Part shown: piece by piece, positions 51,918 to 59,999 of the stretch | Layout of the letters: each line of letters opens with the position of its first letter | How positions within the stretch are numbered: the first letter of the stretch is position 1 | Source of the DNA: Microbacterium sp. Root166 | GTDB lineage: Bacteria; Actinomycetota; Actinomycetes; Actinomycetales; Microbacteriaceae | Assembly (NCBI RefSeq): GCF_001427145.1 | Contig: NZ_LMGL01000001.1 | Span: forward strand, 1,131,241-1,195,240 | DNA length: 64,000 nt | Reading direction: 5' to 3' | The notes under the pieces: model-generated | Seen by the model: only the letters and a program-made list of their open reading frames with translations | The model's database searches: none | Told to the model about the DNA's origin: nothing | Translations under genes and position numbers: made by a program

Positions 51918-53716
51918 CGCGCGCCTCCCGCCGGGCGGGCGTCCGGGAGATCGGCGAGCCGGGTGACGCCGGCCAGCTCCGGATGCCGCGCCAGGCCGTG
52001 GAGCGCTCGCCGCAGCGGCGGCAGGCGCAGACCGGCCCGCTCGATCAGCGCGGTGTCGCCGAACACATCGGCGGTCGGGCCGGCCGCGAGGACGCGGCCG
52101 CCGCCGAGCACGACCGTGCGGTCGCTGTGCTCGGTCACCAGCTGCATGTCGTGGGTCACGACGACGATCGTGGTGCCGTCCGCATTGAGCTCGGACAGCA
52201 GCTCGAGCAGTTCGTCGGCACGCGCCCGGTCCTGTCCGAACGTCGGCTCGTCGAGCACCAGCACCGGGGCACCGGCGACGAGCGCGGTTCCGACCGACAG
52301 CCGCCGCTTCTGCCCGCCGGAGAGGAGGAAGGGATGGGCGTCCGCGCGCTCGGCGAGTCCGAACCGCTCGAGGAGAGCCATCGCGCGTTCGCGGACCTCG
52401 TCCTCACCCAGGTTCTGCCGACGCAGCCCGTGTGCGACCTCGTCGAACACGGTGTGGGTGATGAACTGGTGCTCCGGGTTCTGGAACACGAAGCCCACGT
52501 GCGCGGCCAGCGTCCGGGCATCCGTCCGGCCCACGTCGAGGCCGGCCACCGTCACGGTGCCGCGCGGCGGCGGCACAACCCCGGCCATCGCCTGGATCAG
52601 CGTCGTCTTGCCGGCGCCGTTCGCTCCGATGACGGCCGTGAACTCGCCCGCGGCGACGTCCAGATCGATGCCGTGCAGCACCTCGGTGCGACCGCGGCGC
52701 AGGGTGAGGCCGCGCACGGAGATGAGGGGAGCGGATGCCGCAGCCCGGCGTGTGTCGTCGCTCTTCGCTGGCTCGACGACCGGGGGCTGCGCTCGCTCGA
52801 CGACCTCTGCAGCGGGCGCCTCCGCAGACTCCAGCGCGGCGCGCAGCTCGGCCGGGGTGAGGGGGAGCGGCTCCAGCGCGAAGCCGGCGCGGCGCAGCGG
52901 CAGCGCGGCGATCGCCGACACCGGCAGCCAGACGCCCATCTCGTGCAGCTCGTCGGCCCGCAGCCGCAGCACCTCGTCGACCGTGCCGTCGGCGACGAGG
53001 ACGCCGTCCTGATCCAGCACGACCACGCGGTCCACGAAGCCGATCGCGGCGTCGAGATTGTGCTCGACCAGCAGGATCGCGCGGTCGCCCGCAGCCACGA
53101 CGTCGGCGAGCGCCGCGTAGACCTCCTCGATGCCCCTCGGGTCGAGGTTGGCCGTCGGCTCATCGAGCACCAGCAGCGGCGAGCCCATTGCGAGGGCGCA
53201 CGCGATCGCCAGGCGCTGCCGCCCGCCGCCGGAGAGCAGATCGGGGTTGTCGCCGCGCCGCTCCCAGAGGCCGACGCGGCGCAGTGCCGCCTCGGCCCGG
53301 GCGAGGACCTCGGCCACCGGCATCCGGAGATTCTCAGGGCCGAACGCGACCTCGTCCAGAACGGTGCCGGTCACCAGCTGGGCGTCGGGGTCCTGGAAGA
53401 CCATCGCCACCTGCGTGCTGAGCTCCGCCACCGTCGACGCCGTCGTCAGGGTGCCGCCGACGTCGATCGAACCGGTCATGTCGGCCGGGATCGCGTGGGG
53501 GATGAGGCCGTTGAGCGCCAGCGTCAGCGTGGACTTGCCGGACCCGCTCGGTCCGAGCAGCAGGACGACCTCGCCGCGGCCGATGTCGAAGGAGACGGAT
53601 GCCGGAGCCGCCGCCTCTTCGCCGTCGTGGGTGATCCCGACACCACGCACCCGCACCAGGGGGACGGCGACTGCCGCCGCGGGCGCGGCGGCAGGGTCGC
53701 GCTCGAGTGCGGTCAC
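51914..53716 (-). CDS. ECF transporter double ATPase (YkoD-like)
   Basis: A 600-residue fusion of two ABC ATPases. Domain 1 (about 20-250) has GPSGSGKST, LSGGGRQRLAIACAL and LLVLDEPTANLD. Domain 2 (about 335-560) has GANGAGKTT, LSGGQKRRLSVGTAL and LVLDEPTFGQD. Both Walker A lysines are intact. The GTG start has AGGAAG upstream. An iron-box-like site lies 33 bp upstream, over the likely -10, so transcription should respond to iron. Confidence 0.9.
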   Translation of the reverse strand: MTALERDPAAAPAAAVAVPLVRVRGVGITHDGEEAAAPASVSFDIGRGEVVLLLGPSGSGKSTLTLALNGLIPHAIPADMTGSIDVGGTLTTASTVAELSTQVAMVFQDPDAQLVTGTVLDEVAFGPENLRMPVAEVLARAEAALRRVGLWERRGDNPDLLSGGGRQRLAIACALAMGSPLLVLDEPTANLDPRGIEEVYAALADVVAAGDRAILLVEHNLDAAIGFVDRVVVLDQDGVLVADGTVDEVLRLRADELHEMGVWLPVSAIAALPLRRAGFALEPLPLTPAELRAALESAEAPAAEVVERAQPPVVEPAKSDDTRRAAASAPLISVRGLTLRRGRTEVLHGIDLDVAAGEFTAVIGANGAGKTTLIQAMAGVVPPPRGTVTVAGLDVGRTDARTLAAHVGFVFQNPEHQFITHTVFDEVAHGLRRQNLGEDEVRERAMALLERFGLAERADAHPFLLSGGQKRRLSVGTALVAGAPVLVLDEPTFGQDRARADELLELLSELNADGTTIVVVTHDMQLVTEHSDRTVVLGGGRVLAAGPTADVFGDTALIERAGLRLPPLRRALHGLARHPELAGVTRLADLPDARPAGGAR

Positions 53717-53748
53717 GGGACTTCCTGGCTGGAGGAACTAAGCGTCTC

Positions 53749-53767
53749 CTAACTTAGCCGACCCTAA
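53749..53767 (-). promoter_or_regulatory. DtxR/IdeR-like iron box upstream of the ECF operon
   Basis: Read on the minus strand, TTAGGGTCGGCTAAGTTAG agrees with the DtxR consensus TTAGGTTAGGCTAACCTAA at 14 of 19 positions. It covers a possible -10 (TAAGTT, 53751-53756) and is 33 bp from the ATPase start. A second TTAGG half-site follows immediately downstream. Confidence 0.55.
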
Positions 53768-53790
53768 CCACCCCGTGTCGCCGGATGTCG

Positions 53791-54342
53791 TCAGCCCACT
53801 CGGCGTCGTGGAACGCCGGCGCGACGCAGCGCACGGCCGATCGCGAGACCGACCGCGGTCCAGAGCAGCGGACCCAGCACGAACAGTGCGATGTAGACCA
53901 GCTGCGCCCAGGGCTCGAACTTGGAGACGTCGGCGGTGAACCAGATCAGGCCGGCGAGCATGACGCCGACGATCAGCGCCGACACGAAGAACCGCCAGGC
54001 CTCCCAGCGCCGGTATTTCGAGACCGCCGCGACCAGTTCCTGCAGCCCGCCGATGAGCAGGGCGGTGCCGACGTAGCGCCCGATCCACACGGGCACGACG
54101 GCGCTCGCGACGAGGGCGGCGACAAGGTGGGTCAGCAGGGCCACCCAAGGCGCCCGCAGCAGCTCCTGTGCGATCACACCGGGGAGCACATGCACCCCGA
54201 GAACGAGTCCGTAGAGGATCGGCGCGGCTACGGTGATCGGTCCGCTGAGCGCCCCGGCAGCAGCCTGCAGCACACCGGCTGCGACGCCGATCGCCGCGCA
54301 GGTGAGCAGAACGCTCGTCGAGATCCGGGAACCTTTGGCCAC
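53791..54342 (-). CDS. ECF transporter S component, YkoE-like (copy 1)
   Basis: A 183-residue protein with about five membrane helices, paralogous to the gene at 49545-50117. RISTSVLLTCAAIGVAAGVLQAA and LLIGGLQELVAAVSKYRRWEAWRF are recognisable YkoE-like regions. Start is taken at GTG 54340-54342; an ATG 14 codons upstream exists without a properly spaced ribosome site. It is separated from the ATPase gene by 74 bp that include the iron box, so it may be expressed separately. It is divergent from the subtilase. Confidence 0.72.
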   Translation of the reverse strand: MAKGSRISTSVLLTCAAIGVAAGVLQAAAGALSGPITVAAPILYGLVLGVHVLPGVIAQELLRAPWVALLTHLVAALVASAVVPVWIGRYVGTALLIGGLQELVAAVSKYRRWEAWRFFVSALIVGVMLAGLIWFTADVSKFEPWAQLVYIALFVLGPLLWTAVGLAIGRALRRAGVPRRRVG

Positions 54343-54483
54343 TTGCCCACAGTACTGGCCGCCTGCTCCGCGTTTCTCACACATTCCTCATTTACGGAAT
54401 TTCACTTCGCGGTTAGGTTTGAGCCTGTCGCGCCCCGACGAAGTGGCGCGACATACTCCTGCACACCTAGATGGGGGACTCCA

Positions 54484-57400
54484 ATGAGTCGAACCTCCGT
54501 GAGAGCAGCAGCGGTCGTCACACTCGCCGCACTGTTCACCGGCACCGCAGCAACCGCCAGCTTTGGCGCAGCGCCCGAGGAGGTGAAATCCCCGATTCCG
54601 ATCGACTCTCCCGCCGGCCGCTACATCGTGCTCCTCAAGGACGCACCGCTGGCGACCTATGAGGGCGGCGAGGCAGGCATCCAGCGCACCAAGCCGGCCA
54701 AGGGCGGCCAGCTCGACGCGCACTCCGCCAACTCGCAGAAGTACGTCGCGCACCTCAAGAAGGAGCAGAAGGCGGTCGCCGACGAGGCCGGCGTCACGCC
54801 CGACACCACCTACCAGGTGACGCTGAACGGCTTCAGCGCCAACCTCAGCGGCGGCGAGGCAGCGAAGCTCCGCGCCAACAAGGACGTCCTCGGCGTCTTC
54901 GCCGACGAGGTCCGCCACCCCGTTGCCGTGCCCTCGCACGAGTTCCTCGGCCTCGGCACCGGCGACGCCGGCACCGGCGGGGTCTGGGATGCCGTGGGCG
55001 GCGTCGCCGAGGCCGGCAAGGGTGTCGTGGTCGGCGTCATCGACACCGGCATCGCGGCGGACAATCCGTCGTTCGCGGGCGAAGCGCTCAAGAAGAAGGC
55101 GGGCGCCCAGCCGTACACGGTCAACGGCGACACCATCGTCTTCGACAAGTCGGACGGCACCCAGTTCCGCAGCACGATCGAGATCGGGCAGAGCTGGAAC
55201 AAGCACGACTACAACACCAAGCTCATCGGCGCGCGCCACTTCAGCGCCGGTGCCGCAGCTTCAGGGTTCGACTTCAGCTACGACTACCTCTCGCCGCTCG
55301 ACGGTGACGGCCACGGCTCGCACACCGCGAGCACGGCAGCCGGCAACTTCGGCGTCGCGGCGACGGTCGAGGGCGTCGACTTCGGCAAGATCTCGGGCGT
55401 CGCGCCCGCCGCCAAGGTGGCCGCATACAAGGCCTGCTACGTGGGCCCGGACGACCTCGTCACCACCGACGACATCTGCGCGATGAGCGACCTGCTGGCC
55501 GCCATCGACCAGGCGGTCGCCGACGGCGTCGACGTCATCAACTACTCCATCGGCGGCGGCTCGGCCACCACGGTGCTGGCGGCCGAGGACATCTCGTTCT
55601 TCAACGCCGCCGCGGCAGGCGTCTACGTCGCAGTGAGCGCCGGAAACTCCGGCCCCGGCGCCTCGACGGCCGACCACGCGTCGCCGTGGTACACCACGGT
55701 CGCGGCATCCACGATCCCGACCTACGAGGGAACCGTGCAGCTGCCCAACGGCTTCGAAGAGGCCGGCGCATCGGTGTCGGTGCCGTTCGGCGAGACCATC
55801 ACGGCTCCGGTCGTGTACTCGCAGGACGTCGCAGCCGCCGGCGCGGTGCCCGCCGAGGCGGCGCTGTGCTTCCTCGGGACGCTCGACCCGGCGAAGGTCG
55901 CCGGCAAGATCGTCGTGTGCGACCGCGGCACCAACGCCCGCGTCGAGAAGTCGCAGTCGGTGGCAGAGGCGGGCGGCACCGGGATGATCCTGGTGAACGT
56001 CACGGCCGGCTCGCTCGACAACGACTTCCACTCGGTGCCCACCGTGCACCTGAGCCACGTGCACCGCACGGCTCTGCTGGACTACGTGCGCAACACGGCC
56101 GACGCGACCGCCACGCTGGTCGGCGCCAACGTCACCGGCGTCGAGACCCCGACCCCCGTGGTCGCCGGGTTCTCGAGCCGCGGACCGATGCTCGCCGACG
56201 GCAACGACGTCATCAAGCCCGACGTCTCGGCTCCGGGTGTCGCGATCCTCGCGGCCACCCACAACGGACCGAAGGAGGCAGCGACGTTCGGCTTCAAGTC
56301 CGGCACGTCGATGTCGTCCCCGCAGGTCGCGGGCCTCGGCGCGCTGTACCTCGGCGAGCGGCCCATGGCCTCGCCGTCGGAGATCAAGTCGGCGCTCATG
56401 ACGACCGCGTACGACACGGTCAACGACGACGGCTCGACCAACACGGATCCCTTCGCTCAGGGTGCGGGGCACGTCGATCCCACGAAGTACTTCGACGCCG
56501 GCCTGCTGTACCTCAACGGTGCCGCGGACTGGGCGAGCTACCTCGAAGGACTCGAGCTGGCGGACTTCGATGGCATCGAGCCGACGGACGCGAGCGACCT
56601 CAACCTGGCGTCGATCGGCATCGGCTCGCTCGCGGGTCCGCAGACGGTCACCCGGTCGGTCACCTCGACCAAGGCGGGCACGTTCACTTCGACCGCTGCC
56701 GTCGCCGGCATCGACGTCGTCGTCGAGCCGAGCTCGCTGACCTTCGGCGCGGCAGGCGAGACGAAGACCTTCGAGGTCACCTTCACCAAGGGTGCCGCCG
56801 AGGCGGAGGCGTGGGCCACCGGCTCGCTCACCTGGACGAGCGGAGCCACGTCGGTCCGCTCGCCGATCGCGGTCTTCCCCGTGACGGCCGACGCTCCGGA
56901 GTCCGTCGAGGGCTCGGGCGCCGAAGGCAGCGTCGAGGTCGAGATCACGCCCGGTGTCAGCGGCGAACTGCCGCTGAACCTGGCGGGCCTGGCCAAGGAG
57001 AACGTCCTCGTGGACGGCGACGAGACCACGGGTGCGGCCGACGACGGCTACAGCTACTACGTGGTGGAGGTCGAGGAGGGTGCCGAGCTGGCCCGCTTCG
57101 CGCTGGACTCGGCCGACGACACCGGGTCGGACCTCGACCTGTCGGTGTACCGCGTGGTCGGCCCCGAGGACTGGCGCTACTACGAGACGTGGAGCTCCGC
57201 ATCGGGCTCGGCCGACGAGGCCGTCCAGGTCGCAGCGCCGGAGGCGGGGTTCTACCTCGTCGAGGCCCACGTGTTCTCGTTCACCTCGCCGTTCACGTGG
57301 CAGGCGACCAGCGCCGTGGCCTACCCGATCGGTGAGGGATCGCTGACAGCGACCCCGAACCCGCTTCCGGTCACGGAGAGCGTGCTCACGCAGTACACCC

Positions 57401-57495
57401 TGTCGTGGAGCGGTCTCGAGGCCGGCAGCTACGTCGGCGTCGTCCGCTACGGCGACTCCGGGGTGCGCACGGTGCTCTCGGTCGACGTTCCGTAA
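54484..57495 (+). CDS. Secreted subtilisin-like serine protease (S8) with PA domain
   Basis: A 1003-residue exported protease. A signal peptide (cleavage near AATASFG), an I9-type propeptide (about 45-145) and the catalytic domain follow. The triad is Asp187 (VIDTG), His277 (GHGSHTAST) and Ser609 (GTSMSSPQ). A PA domain is inserted at about 400-500 (AALCFLGTLDPAKVAGKIVV). The last 350 residues form Fn3/beta-sandwich domains. GGGGGA lies before the ATG; a strong terminator follows the gene. Confidence 0.92.
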   Translation: MSRTSVRAAAVVTLAALFTGTAATASFGAAPEEVKSPIPIDSPAGRYIVLLKDAPLATYEGGEAGIQRTKPAKGGQLDAHSANSQKYVAHLKKEQKAVADEAGVTPDTTYQVTLNGFSANLSGGEAAKLRANKDVLGVFADEVRHPVAVPSHEFLGLGTGDAGTGGVWDAVGGVAEAGKGVVVGVIDTGIAADNPSFAGEALKKKAGAQPYTVNGDTIVFDKSDGTQFRSTIEIGQSWNKHDYNTKLIGARHFSAGAAASGFDFSYDYLSPLDGDGHGSHTASTAAGNFGVAATVEGVDFGKISGVAPAAKVAAYKACYVGPDDLVTTDDICAMSDLLAAIDQAVADGVDVINYSIGGGSATTVLAAEDISFFNAAAAGVYVAVSAGNSGPGASTADHASPWYTTVAASTIPTYEGTVQLPNGFEEAGASVSVPFGETITAPVVYSQDVAAAGAVPAEAALCFLGTLDPAKVAGKIVVCDRGTNARVEKSQSVAEAGGTGMILVNVTAGSLDNDFHSVPTVHLSHVHRTALLDYVRNTADATATLVGANVTGVETPTPVVAGFSSRGPMLADGNDVIKPDVSAPGVAILAATHNGPKEAATFGFKSGTSMSSPQVAGLGALYLGERPMASPSEIKSALMTTAYDTVNDDGSTNTDPFAQGAGHVDPTKYFDAGLLYLNGAADWASYLEGLELADFDGIEPTDASDLNLASIGIGSLAGPQTVTRSVTSTKAGTFTSTAAVAGIDVVVEPSSLTFGAAGETKTFEVTFTKGAAEAEAWATGSLTWTSGATSVRSPIAVFPVTADAPESVEGSGAEGSVEVEITPGVSGELPLNLAGLAKENVLVDGDETTGAADDGYSYYVVEVEEGAELARFALDSADDTGSDLDLSVYRVVGPEDWRYYETWSSASGSADEAVQVAAPEAGFYLVEAHVFSFTSPFTWQATSAVAYPIGEGSLTATPNPLPVTESVLTQYTLSWSGLEAGSYVGVVRYGDSGVRTVLSVDVP

Positions 57496-57509
57496 CGGAA
57501 CCCACTGAG

Positions 57510-57541
57510 AAGGGCGCCCGGGCTTCGGCCCGGGCGCCCTT
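57510..57541 (+). terminator. Intrinsic terminator after the subtilase gene
   Basis: AGGGCGCCCGGGC (57511-57523) pairs perfectly with GCCCGGGCGCCCT (57528-57540) around TTCG, followed by TTTCC. It can also end the convergent pirin transcript. Confidence 0.88.
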
Positions 57542-57561
57542 TCCTCGTCTGGGGTGCGGAG

Positions 57562-58554
57562 TCAGACCCGGCGTCGCCGCCGGGTGAGCCGCACCGCGGG
57601 AAGCGGTGGTGCCGGGATCCGCTCGGGGCCGTGTCCGACCACATGACCGAACCGATCGGATGCCGCTTCCCACTCGTCCCGGGCGGTCACGATCTCCTCG
57701 TGGCTGCGGCCGACGAAGTTCCACCACATCACGATGTCGTCCTCGAACGGCTCGCCGCCGAGAAGGAACACGGTCGCACCGGCGACGCTCGACACCTCCA
57801 CCGCGGCTCGGCCAGTGCCGAGGAAGAGCAGGTGCGCGTCATCGACGCCGATGCCCGGCTCTTGCTCGGCATCGGCGTGCACGAAAGCGTCACCGTCGAC
57901 GCCCATCACGGCGTACTCCCACGTCGGGTTCAGGGGCAGGCTGAGCCGCGACCCGGCGGGCACACGGATCTCCGCTCCGGCGATGGGCGTGTACGTCGTC
58001 GCCGGAGAGGCGGCGCCCGCGAACTCGCCGAGCACGACGGTCGCCGATCCGGGATCGCCGGTCACCGGGGCGAGTTCGATCTCGGGCAGCTCCGCATGCT
58101 GCTCGAACGCCGGCGCACCGTGCCGGCGCGACTCGGGAAGCGCGACCCAGAGCTGCAGGGCGTCGAGGGGAGCGGCATCCTCTCCGACGGAATACTCGGA
58201 ATGCGCGATGCCGGCCCCGCTCGTCATGAGGTTGAGCGCGCCCCGGCGCACCAGCACATCGCTGCCGACGGTGTCGCGGTGTCGCACGTCGCCCACGAAC
58301 GGCCAGGTCACCGTCTGGAGACCGATGTGCGGATGAGGCTCGACGCGCATGCGGGTGACCTGGGGTCCGAACCGGTCCAGGAAGCACCAGGCCCCCACGA
58401 GCGGAAGGTCCCGCTGCGGCAGAGCGCGCCGGACCGACATCGCCCGCACTCCGCCCAGCGGCACCTCGCGGGCCTCGAGCAGCAGCGTGCGGGGTCCCCT
58501 GCTCTCGGCGGCGCTCTCGGTGGCGACGGCGTCGTCGGTGTCGAGCCGGGTCAT
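57562..58554 (-). CDS. Pirin family protein
   Basis: A 330-residue bicupin. RRALPQRDLPLVGAWCFLDRFG, EPHPHIGLQTVTWPF (metal-binding His residues) and LMTSGAGIAHSEYS are the N-terminal pirin signature. The C-terminal cupin ends with LLGGEPFEDDIVMWWNFVGRS. Some pirins act as quercetin dioxygenases or redox sensors; this one's role is unknown. It follows the GNAT gene by 13 bp and is in the same operon. Confidence 0.9.
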   Translation of the reverse strand: MTRLDTDDAVATESAAESRGPRTLLLEAREVPLGGVRAMSVRRALPQRDLPLVGAWCFLDRFGPQVTRMRVEPHPHIGLQTVTWPFVGDVRHRDTVGSDVLVRRGALNLMTSGAGIAHSEYSVGEDAAPLDALQLWVALPESRRHGAPAFEQHAELPEIELAPVTGDPGSATVVLGEFAGAASPATTYTPIAGAEIRVPAGSRLSLPLNPTWEYAVMGVDGDAFVHADAEQEPGIGVDDAHLLFLGTGRAAVEVSSVAGATVFLLGGEPFEDDIVMWWNFVGRSHEEIVTARDEWEAASDRFGHVVGHGPERIPAPPLPAVRLTRRRRRV

Positions 58555-58567
58555 CGGATCGGCCGGA

Positions 58568-58888
58568 TCACTCGGGGTGGGCCTGCTCGGGCCACTCGAT
58601 CGTCAGACCGGGGACCTCGTTCTCGCGGAGCCACCGGGCCACGACGGGGCAGTGGGGGACGACCGTGTCGCCTCGCCGCGCGGCGTCCGCCATCGCCTCG
58701 GCGACCACGGCCTGCGCGAGGCCGCGCCCGCGGAAGGCGGGGTCGACCTCGGTGTGCGGGAAGAGCACGCGACCGCGGGCGTCGACGCGGAACACGGTGA
58801 AACCGGCGAGTACATCATTGACGTGCACTTCGTACCGGCGGTCCTCGTCGTTGCGTACGACCGAGGTCAGATCAGTGGAGGCGGGCAT
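58568..58888 (-). CDS. GNAT-like N-acetyltransferase (short YjdJ type)
   Basis: A 106-residue protein with a truncated GNAT core: VLFPHTEVDPAFRGRGLAQAVVAEAMADAA carries the acetyl-CoA loop (RGRGLA), and VVPHCPVVARWLREN is the typical C-terminal motif of this group. I chose ATG 58886-58888 because AAAGGA lies five bases upstream. The acceptor substrate is unknown. Confidence 0.83.
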   Translation of the reverse strand: MPASTDLTSVVRNDEDRRYEVHVNDVLAGFTVFRVDARGRVLFPHTEVDPAFRGRGLAQAVVAEAMADAARRGDTVVPHCPVVARWLRENEVPGLTIEWPEQAHPE

Positions 58889-59077
58889 CGGCATCCTTTC
58901 GTCGTCCTTCAACAACGTACGGGCGGGCCACGGTGTTCCGCCAGCGGCCGAGCCGCGTGAGTCACCCCTGGCGCGGGGGCGGTTCGAGGTCTATCGTCAG
59001 CCTCAGTTCGAGGCAGCCACTCGCGCCGAGCCGATCGTTGGGGGAATCGACTGATCCGTTCGATTCAAGGGGGAACC

Positions 59078-59938
59078 ATGCACAAACGTGCTCTCGCGCT
59101 CACCGCCGCTCTGGCTCTGGCGTTCTCTGCGCTCTCGACCGCACCTGCCGCCGCCGACGGGCATCTGGGGGACACCTACGTCGCGATCGGCGACTCCGAG
59201 GCCGCCGGCACCGGGAACAAGCCCTACGTCGATGAGAGCTGTCTGCGTTCGGCCAAGTCGTACCCGATGCTGCTCGCCGCCATGACCGGGGGTGTCGAGT
59301 CCAACGCGTGCGCGGGCGCGACGACCCTCGACGTGCTGACCACGCAGCTCGGCGACATCGGTCCGGCGACGCAGCTCGTCACCATCACGGCCGGCGTCAA
59401 CAACATCGGGTGGCAGGACGTGCTCCTCGCGTGCAGCAGTGCCGGATCGGACGTCGCGTGCGCGACGGAGCTGGCCGCCGCGAATCAGGATGCCCTGACC
59501 ATCTCGCCCGGAATCGCTCAGCTGATCGTCGCGGTGCGGACCATGGCACCGCAGGCGCTGATTGTCGTCACGGGGTATCCGCTGCTGTTCAAGGACAACC
59601 TCATGAGCGACTGCAACGTGGGAGCCTTCCAGGGCGGCCCGGTGAAGTTCTCCGCAATGCAGACGACGGCCGTCAACGCCGGTCTCGCGGGCGTGAACAC
59701 GGCGATCGAGATGACCGTCGAGGGCTACACGCTGCAGACCGGGGACCCCGGGGTCGTGTACGTCGATGTCGACGCCGCCTTCGACGGCCACGCACTCTGC
59801 GACACCGGCGACCGGTGGATCAGCGGCCTGTCGTCCGGCAAGGGCACGGCCGACCGCGGATTCCACCCGAACGCTGCGGGCCAGCAGGCCTACGCGGCGG
59901 CCATCGCCGCGGCCATCGCGCCGCTGATGGGCGGCTGA
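59078..59938 (+). CDS. Secreted SGNH/GDSL hydrolase
   Basis: A 286-residue exported esterase/lipase-like protein. The signal peptide ends near APAAADG. Block I is VAIGDSEAAG with the nucleophilic Ser, block III TAGVNNIGW with the Asn, and block V DRGFHPNAAG with the Asp-His pair. Four to six Cys residues suggest disulfides. AAGGGGGAACC precedes the ATG. Substrate could be lipids or acetylated polysaccharide. Confidence 0.87.
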   Translation: MHKRALALTAALALAFSALSTAPAAADGHLGDTYVAIGDSEAAGTGNKPYVDESCLRSAKSYPMLLAAMTGGVESNACAGATTLDVLTTQLGDIGPATQLVTITAGVNNIGWQDVLLACSSAGSDVACATELAAANQDALTISPGIAQLIVAVRTMAPQALIVVTGYPLLFKDNLMSDCNVGAFQGGPVKFSAMQTTAVNAGLAGVNTAIEMTVEGYTLQTGDPGVVYVDVDAAFDGHALCDTGDRWISGLSSGKGTADRGFHPNAAGQQAYAAAIAAAIAPLMGG

Positions 59939-59999
59939 GCCCGGCATCCTCGAAGGTCTGCCAGGCGGCCTCGCATCGCCGGCCTGGCAGACTCGGGGA

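Noticed and set aside
50117..54342. TPP or other vitamin riboswitch controlling the YkoE-like genes
   Set aside because: No CTGAGA-type core or other known aptamer pattern was seen upstream of either copy; the iron box is the better regulatory candidate.
54413..54420. Second iron box upstream of YkoE copy 1 (TTAGGTTT)
   Set aside because: Only a half-site fits; full 19-mer agreement with the DtxR consensus is poor.
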